Below are positions 57,069 through 64,000 of a stretch of 64,000 nucleotides of DNA, piece by piece (position 1 is the first letter of the stretch; each line of letters starts with the position of its first letter). The notes beneath the pieces were generated by a model that saw nothing but the letters and a program-made list of their open reading frames with translations, had not been told where the DNA came from and ran no database searches. A program made the position numbers and the translations under genes. Source of the stretch: Amphibalanus amphitrite (taxonomy: Eukaryota; Arthropoda; Thecostraca; Balanomorpha; Balanidae); assembly GCF_019059575.1 (NCBI RefSeq), contig NW_024881530.1, positions 186,001-250,000 on the forward strand. The letters are read 5' to 3'.

Positions 57069-58100
57069 CTGTGGACGGAGGAAGGAACGATATGAGTTAT
57101 AACGTGTACAAACACAGAAAGGTACAGTTACAAATACAAAACTTCGGGCACCTCAGCCTCAATTTTACTGTGAACAGAAGGACAGAACTTTGAGCTGTTT
57201 ACGTATAAACACAAACAAATGAACGAACAAAACGGCAAAAATCTAGATACGGATCGAGAAGAGAAAGCTGATTAGGACTGTGTACAGATGAGCACAGACA
57301 TACATAAACACTTCGGCATACCGATGGAATGCCTACGTCATTAGGCTACGCTGACCAAATCAATAAGTGACCTGGGACAGTGCCTATCCGTCAGTCAGAT
57401 CATTGCAACCTTGACCTAACCTAACCACAGCTCCCCACCAGCTTTTAGCGACAGTCGGGCCTAGTCACTGTATCATCAGCCCCGGTGACTTCCTGTGTGA
57501 TGGAGCGGAGCGGCGCTAACGGCTAACGGCATCACTTCCGTCAGCCCGTGTCCGTCCCTCCGCCCGTCCAGCCGGCGAGGACGGCGGTTTGGCGGTAGCG
57601 GTGGTCATTTATCTACCGTCCGTGGGAAGGCTGGGCTCACCTGCAGAGGTAGTAGGCACTTCTCAGCTGAGAGAGATGATCAAGTTGGATTTAAAGGTAG
57701 TGTGCCACCTTTGAAAGATTTCCCATTTTATTTTTCCTAGGATAAGAAGCTTCTGTTTTTACCTAATATCGCAAAAAAATCAAAAATGGGCCTGGAATAG
57801 TGCCTTTTTCGCCTAAAAGTTTATCGGTTTTTCGATATGTATAACAACTGTAGTGGGCTGATCTGCAAACAGGCGTCGGCAACAATCGCGAATGCGGCGC
57901 ACATGTGACAATAAGCAAAGGTCATTATAGAGTTACGACGTACGGGAATAAGTTATCAGCTGTCTACTCGTAGACAACACAGTGTCGAGCCTTAAACTGT
58001 AAGCCTGTATTGGTATTGTTTCTTTTATTTGGCTGTCGAACATTATTTATGGTTTGAAATATGATTTTATGTAAAATAATTGATATGAAAAAGCCGTCTC

Positions 58101-58707
58101 TTAACCCACGAGCCGCTGGGGGGGGGCATAAAGTTGCCCCCCCCCCCTTTACGTTTTGTGGAATATCTCCGAAACGCGATGAGCTACGAACGTGAAACTG
58201 GGCATAGCTTCAAATGAATACCTAGGCAATGTTTGAATAAATTTTGGTGGTTGTAGCACCTAAGATGACGTCACAGTGACGTCATAAAGTTTTGTCGTTT
58301 TCCGATATGGACCGTTTCTGATGACGCTGAGCATGAAACTCAACTGTAAATGAACTAGACAGCATCTGCTGTCATCCTAAAACATCTAAGTACACTTCCA
58401 TCTAGTTCCTAGCCAATAATCGGCCCTTTATATTCGGTCCCATATATCTGATGTATCGTGAGGAAACTGAGAGTCGCAAATCTATAATTTGACTTATGAC
58501 GTCACTGTGACGTCATTTCAAATGGGATCGACACCAAATTCGGACACAACCTCCGCTAGGTATTCAGGAAGATGTGTGCAAAGTTTCGCTTCTCTATCCC
58601 TTCGCGTTGCGACGATATCGTCGCGGAAGTAAAGGGGGGCAACTATATGCCCCCCCCCCCCCCAGCGGCCGGCGGGTGGCGCGGAGGCCCAGCGGCCGCC
58701 GGGTTAT
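58101..58707. mobile_element. piggyBac-like miniature element, about 0.6 kb
   Basis: Begins TTAACCC and ends GGGTTAT, with a diverged 16-base inverted repeat (12 matches) ending in GCCGCTGGG. Like the 47.2-kb element it carries G-run/C-run hairpins just inside each end and TGACGTCA-like palindromes in the interior. The right TTAA is mutated to TTAT. Confidence 0.65.
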
Positions 58708-58830
58708 GACCCCATTTCACCACACGCAAGTGGCAGAAATGACAATGATCAGCTGACGCATTTTTCTTGGCCGAAGTCAGAGCGCGCGGCCCGACGCACC
58801 ACCACCGCACCACAAAGTATGAGCAGAAGC

Positions 58831-59069
58831 CGCGCCCAAAGCCAGGGCCCCGGTAACGTGAGGTAGCGGAGTCGGGGCAGCGTGCGCTGACCCAAGCCGG
58901 GGCCGCAGCTTTGGGCGCGGTCTACCGCATCCCCGCAGGCAGCCCCGGGCTATCACATGACACCGGGAGGACGCGCGGCCCCGGCTTGGGTCAGCGCACG
59001 CTGCCCCGACTCGGCTACCTCACGTATATACCCTGACCTCACGTTACAGGGGCCCTGGCTTTGGGCGCG
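58831..59069. mobile_element. GC-rich fold-back element with long arms
   Basis: A left arm of about 76 bases (58831-58906, starting CGCGCCCAAAGCCAGGGCCC) is complementary to the right arm (58975-59069) except for about 18 extra bases in the right arm that repeat GTGAGGT. A direct repeat of CTTTGGGCGCGGTCTACCGCA occurs at the centre and at the right edge. It could fold into a long hairpin. Confidence 0.7.
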
Positions 59070-59190
59070 GTCTACCGCACCACCTAACAGGCGTGTTCGA
59101 AACCGCAGGAGATGATGATGAACGGGTTTATCGAAACTTGATTGGATGAGCATATCGGTAATAGCGATTTCAGTGTGTGCATTTATTGTT

Positions 59191-59858
59191 ACGGAGCGAG
59201 CGAAGCGAGCGTAGTCTTTCCTTAGATTAACGGAAATTTCTGAGTATGAGCGGCCGGCCGGCCGGCCGGCCGGCCGGCCGTGGTCACGCTTTTGCGAGGC
59301 TTATATCTCAGCAACCACTTGGCCGATTTACATGCGGTAATTTTTGTAGGGTAGCTTCATTCCTTCTACCAAGTATTGGACTATTCCCGATGCATGTGGG
59401 TGACCCCTTATGCACGTGCCACGTGCAAAACGAAGAGGTGTCACTTTTGCAATTGTTGCAATATCTCGGTAACTACTGGGCCGATTGCGCTGAGAGTTGG
59501 CATGTAGGTAGGCACCCACTAGGCAATGCATATCCATGTGCCAGAGTTGGGGTGCTGCTGCACGTGCGCACGTGCAGGGGTCGTTTCCAGATCTCGAGAA
59601 CGGCTCCACCGATTGCGCTCAAATTTGGTATACAGTTAGGGACCGGTTAGTAGGGTGCCGTGCGCAAGTCAGTTGGGACCGATTTTGCACGTGCGCACGT
59701 GCAGGGTGCCGCTTCCAGATCTCGAGAACCGCTGGGCCGATTGTGCCCAAATTTGGCACATCGCTAGAGACCAGTTAGTAGGGTGCCGTGCACAAGTCAG
59801 TTGGAGGTACCCCCTCGCAATTTTGCACGTGCAAGGCCCACCCTCTCGCTCGCTCCGT
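59191..59858. mobile_element. inverted-repeat element with tandem E-box palindrome units
   Basis: The ends share ACGGAGCGAGCGA as inverted repeats. Inside, three to four diverged units of about 120-150 bases repeat a GGCCGATT...CAAATTTGG phrase and a CACGTG-rich palindrome. CACGTG occurs at 59413, 59420, 59561, 59569, 59688, 59696 and 59826. A (CGGC)n tract of 30 bases lies at 59251-59280. Confidence 0.65.
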
Positions 59859-60459
59859 TAGTCGCCCCAAAAGGCGTTATACTGGTTCATAGTGGTGTGA
59901 AATGTGGTTGGGGTACGACCGACAACCCGTCGGGGCGAATTTCGCACTGGGGTACTCAAAATGTGAAGAATTTAAGACGTTTCCATGAGTTTTGAAGGTA
60001 TGGATAAGTTCTAAAAATCTGGTTCTCCTTATCTGGGCCATTAACTCCATACGGTCCAGGAAAGCTGGCACACTACCTTTAAAGAACTAGCATGGACAAG
60101 AGCAAGGCGGTATGGTTGGGTTTCTGATGCTGAGAGATGGATTAGAAAAGTCGGTCCCTTTTTGAGAGGATGATATATTCTGCAGTAATTGGTTTGATAT
60201 GCCCATGGCTTGCATTTCATCTCGTCATACAGAGATGGCATATAACATACAAATAGCTTCCACCTAAAACACCCACCGCGTGGCCAAAAACGCGCCGTTC
60301 ACATTCATCAGGAAAATAAACTTCAAACTACCACACTGGGCGGTGCGGTGGATGTCGAACGATCGTTTGTCACCACAAGTCGGGATCAAAACCCTCGCCG
60401 AGGACCAATTCGTCAGCAGCGCGCGAGTTTTAGTGCCTGCTTCCGGAAGCCAGCTGGAG

Positions 60460-62054
60460 TAGGGGAAGCCGGGGGAAGCCCGGGCGTGGGGGAAGCCCGG
60501 CCACCCCGTTTCCGGCTAAATTATTCACAATAAAATGCTCAACTGTTTGTCCTTTCAGCGTGGCAGCTAAGGTAACGCCAGCAAAAAAGTTAAGGCTGAC
60601 AAAAATTGCATATTGTTAAAGTTATAGCGCAAAAATGATATTTTAAGGGTTTTTAGCTAAAAAGTGAGATATCTTGCACTGTTAATGTTATACCATACAG
60701 TACTAATATTTATACGAATGTTATGTAAGGACCGTTTAAAGGGACCCTCCCACCTTCAAAAAAGTTAATGAATTGGCATGAAAGTGATGTCGCTCGGTTC
60801 AGAAAGGGCAAAAACGAATATCTACCAAATTTCATCGAAAAATATTCACCGGTTTTCAAGATATTAGACTTTTATTTTTGTTTACTTTTTGGGATCTCCG
60901 CTGTTCCTAGCGACTTTATTTGAAAGTGCGGCATTTGTTGCGCGCAAAGCAGCATATACCACCGCGTGCTACAAAACGTTTTAGTCAAACATTTAACGGA
61001 CGTTCGAAAGCCTGATGACGTCATCAGATTCCCGTAATGGTTAAGAGATAGGGACCACGCTGGTCCCACCCTGCAAGTAAAGGGAAGAAATTTCTTGAAC
61101 ACCATAAAGCTGCGGGGGTTGCGACCAGGATAAATGGTGGTTTCTGAGCCTGGCCGCAAACTTGGCTATCTCAACTCAAAACTAATGTTAAGGTGGGAGG
61201 GTCCCTTTAAGTGTTTGTAGTGAGGGGTGACGAGGCAGGCTGGCTTACCTAAGTATGACATTTTTTCGAATATCGCTGTTCTAAAATAAAAATTAGCACA
61301 TTGGGGTAACCCCGGGCGAGTGGCCAAGCTTACCCCCAACCGAGAGCAATGCCACTAAACCACTGTTTTCCACGAGATAATAGGTACTGAGCAGGTTTGG
61401 TTTACACCTAGATCAAAGATAAATTTCGAAAATAAACATGTTATCATAGACAAAGCCAGTCATGTCACTTAAGGTTAACTAGGGTCAAACTACGTTTTTG
61501 CAGATAACGCGACAGACAATGAAGCTAGAGCTTCAAAAATGGTGTCGTTGTGTTCTTCTTCATCAGCCGAGTCGAATGATATGCAATATGATGCATTAAG
61601 GTAAAAAGAAAAATAAATTTTAAGGAATTTTGAAATACACATTTTTTGTCAATTTTGCATCACGATTTTCATCGACCTGTACTGTATATGTAGTAGACGC
61701 TAGCTAAAATACCAGTAGTGACATAAACTCTAAGATGTCCAGAGCTAATCAGTACCTTAATATTTCACTTTCCGTTAATATTTGGAAAACACATAATGGT
61801 TTCATCAACTCGTTGTAAAGCGCTGGGGAGGTGGCCGGCGTTACCCCTATGCCGGGCTTACCCCAGAAAAATCAACACTTTTTTAAAACTCGATTTTCTC
61901 AACCTTAAACTTATTCCACGAAACCGAATTTTTGGGAAAACACGGCCAATGAACTTAGCTAGCTAGCAGGATATCAACATTTTATACAGCACGTATGGTA
62001 TGTAATAAAAATGAAAAAGAGCTTACTATGCCGGGCTTCCCCCGGCTTCCCCTA
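60460..62054. mobile_element. TA-flanked inverted-repeat element, outer (about 1.6 kb)
   Basis: Perfect 24-base inverted repeats, starting TAGGGGAAGCCGGGGGAAGC, lie at 60460-60483 and 62031-62054. The ends share TAGGGGAAG with the element at 26913-28308, so they are related. A TTAA-type element sits inside at 60736-61210. Noncoding. Confidence 0.82.
60736..61210. mobile_element. TTAA-flanked element, inner (467 bp)
   Basis: Perfect 17-base inverted repeats (AGGGACCCTCCCACCTT) between two TTAA sites. The interior near 61100-61190 is the reverse complement of 27680-27770, so it belongs to the same family as the element at 27655-28158, in opposite orientation. Confidence 0.8.
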
Positions 62055-63822
62055 CAGTCCATTACGACAGGAAGGAAACCGTAAGTCAGAGCGTCGGCCA
62101 CTGATTTACGTCCAGAAAAGGTGGACGCTGGTCAATTTACGTGGGATGTAGCTGAGGTAAATTACACTTCTCACCTGAAAACTAGACGTGACAGGATAGA
62201 AACTAGAACACTGAAGCTTGAGTAAGACAGCCGACAAATTTATACCGGGGTAGATACGAGTACAAGTAATCGAGAACCACATGCATTTTACATTTTCACC
62301 ACGTGAACCACACGAGGGTTTCACACGATACTTGCCTGGCAAACCAGAGGAACCACTCGTCGATACTACCGAACCGGTACCGACCGAGGCGCGGGTCGTA
62401 GTGAGACCGACTGGGCATGGCAGGTCAGGTCAGGTCACCGAGGTCAATATCAGGTCACCAGACGAGGTAGGTGAGACCCAAGAGTTGCAGCCTGCTCAGC
62501 CTAGGTGCCGCGCCGTCCTAACGCACTGAAATGACTCAGCCAGTACTATTGTTTCACTTGCATAACTGTCACTCTCCCGAGAGTTGTCAAGTTCTGTCAG
62601 ATACTGTCAGATGACAGACAGGTCAGCGGCGGCGCGGTAGGTACTCGGGCACACACATCCATCACGTGACCAGAGGTCAGCCGAGGTCAGGCTGAGATAA
62701 CCGGCGGTGATCCCGGAGAAATGCCCAGATCTCAAAGGTCGGAGTTCTTTACCACATCGACAGTCACGCACGCACCGATCGCGCTCTTCTATGATCACTC
62801 CGCCTGCGCCGGCAGCCCAATGTTGCAATTGCAATGCCGTTCGTCCCAGAAACCAACACGCAGTACAGCGTCGCTCTCACGTCACAAGATCCACATCTAC
62901 CACTAGCGTCACAGCCGAACTCCATCTCACCACACCAACGTCATCTCCCTTCGCATGACGTCACTCGGGTCAAATCAAACCCGTTCAGTCTGGGTCACAC
63001 CAAACCACAGACCGTGAGCGCCGCGACTCGCCACTCCCACCACTCCCGCGCGTGACGGACTCCGTGACGGACTGTGACGGTCTGTGACGGCCGGCGGGCT
63101 CGATCGATGCAGGCAGTGTGTGAGAGGGGCGGCGATCCGGCGGGGCGGGACCACCCACCGGCCCCGGTCGGCACACAGCACCTGTGGCCCCCAGCAGCTG
63201 TGGGCCCGGCCGGGGTCGGGGTCGGGGTCCTGCCCGGAGGGAGGGAGGACATGGGGGAATGAGGATGGCTCAAGGTCGGGACAAGGACGGGTCAAGGTTG
63301 TATGGGCGGATTCATCGCCACTGCCGAGGGACAGATCGACAGAGAACCAACAGCCAAATGCGGGCAAACGTCAACATTGGCAGACCATTGTAGGTCACGA
63401 CGTGGTAGCATGGACTCGTTTTAAGAATTCTTGTAGCGGAAGAGTTTTTCAAATTGCTCTTTGAAACCAGTAGCTAATGGACGGCAAACACATGGAAGTG
63501 GGCCACCTGCACCTTTTGCAGACGGTCGCGTGGGAGCTACCTAGCAGCGCCTCTCCGGATCCGTTTACTTTTATGTTACGGCGATGGGAATACTCGGAAC
63601 GATGGACCAGAATGCTGTGCAGCCACATCCGAGGGCTACCGGACGGTGCAGCCACGGTCATAGCACACTGGTTGGTCCAGAACAGCGTGCCACAGTCAGC
63701 CACGGCCGGCGGCCACCCGTCGCGGCGGCGTGAGGTCCGCTCGTGACACCCCCGCCGCTCCCACCGCGCAGTGCGCGTGAAACGCTCACCGGGCGCGATC
63801 ACGATCGGTCGCGGTCACCGCT
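62055..63822. other. intronic or intergenic, no exon recognised
   Basis: Expected to hold the upstream intron or 5' exons of the Rab effector gene, but no Rab-binding helix is found on the minus strand. It includes AGGTCA repeats near 62422-62460 and four GTGACGG units near 63053-63095. Confidence 0.4.
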
Positions 63823-63877
63823 GGGTTGCCGATGGGTTACCGCTGGGCTGGCGTTGGGTCACCGCTGGGTTACCACC
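63823..63877. repeat. 11-bp minisatellite, five copies
   Basis: Units of the form GGGTTACCGCT, exactly 5 x 11 bases with several substitutions. Confidence 0.8.
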
Positions 63878-64000
63878 GGAGTGGCCAGAGTTACCGGACG
63901 TGATCCCACTGACCTAGAGAAATGGTCGGTGAGAACAAGGCACAAAACGGAGACGGAAGTACCAATTTGAGAGAACAATACACAGAAGTGAGGAAACTAG

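Larger units (their letters stand above)
57691..60082. mobile_element. TTAA-flanked host element, 2.4 kb, with nested insertions
   Basis: The ends AGGTAGTGTGCCA at 57695 and its exact complement ending at 60078 are each bracketed by TTAA; extended matching gives 17 of 18 bases. Inside are at least three other structured elements (58101-58707, 58831-59069, 59191-59858). No transposase frame. Confidence 0.7.

Noticed and set aside
63449..63802. 117-codon minus-strand frame near the right edge
   Set aside because: No motif, overlapped by an equally long plus-strand frame, no splice fit to the Rab effector gene.

Overview
The window is metazoan nuclear DNA, most likely from an arthropod and possibly a crustacean (the clade is an inference from gene families and repeat style). 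It has spliced genes with GT-AG introns, a Wnt receptor, a Rab effector, a non-LTR retrotransposon and many small inverted-repeat transposons. There is no prokaryotic operon structure, and I saw no tRNA, rRNA or CRISPR array.

Left part (0-18 kb): position 1 starts inside a CR1-type LINE whose reverse transcriptase is intact from the edge to its stop. Then come about 8.5 kb of gene-poor DNA with two short inverted-repeat elements and a decayed LINE RNase H/C-terminal relic. A compact gene trio follows: an intronless WRAP73 (WDR8) gene (+), a three-exon TMEM14 gene (+) and a single-exon Frizzled-5/8 receptor gene (-).

Middle part (18-31 kb): upstream of Frizzled lies a tandem array of about 69-bp units, each carrying a CTCF-like core. 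Three minus-strand phase-0 exons (30.6, 26.7 and 22.0 kb) encode a disordered Ser/Pro/Glu-rich protein. They are either a separate gene or the 3' end of the large gene further right.

Right part (35-57 kb): one large minus-strand gene can be assembled from 19 in-window exons. All joins keep frame, giving 1,272 in-window codons before the stop. It encodes an N-terminal Rab-binding FYVE-type zinc finger resembling Slac2/MyRIP and the synaptotagmin-like effectors, a long acidic disordered linker with short conserved-looking blocks, and two Ig (I-set) domains each split over two exons. Its 5' end is missing or lies beyond the window. Two candidate alternative first exons with matching splice phase would replace the zinc finger, one with a short cytosolic start and one with a hydrophobic signal or anchor segment.

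Mobile DNA: TTAA-flanked and TA-flanked miniature elements with precise terminal inverted repeats occur at 26.9-28.3, 47.2-48.4, 57.7-60.1 and 60.5-62.1 kb, several nested inside one another. One nested element carries seven CACGTG E-boxes in palindromic pairs. Long (GA)n and (GGAT)n arrays and a 21-bp minisatellite lie in introns or intergenic DNA.
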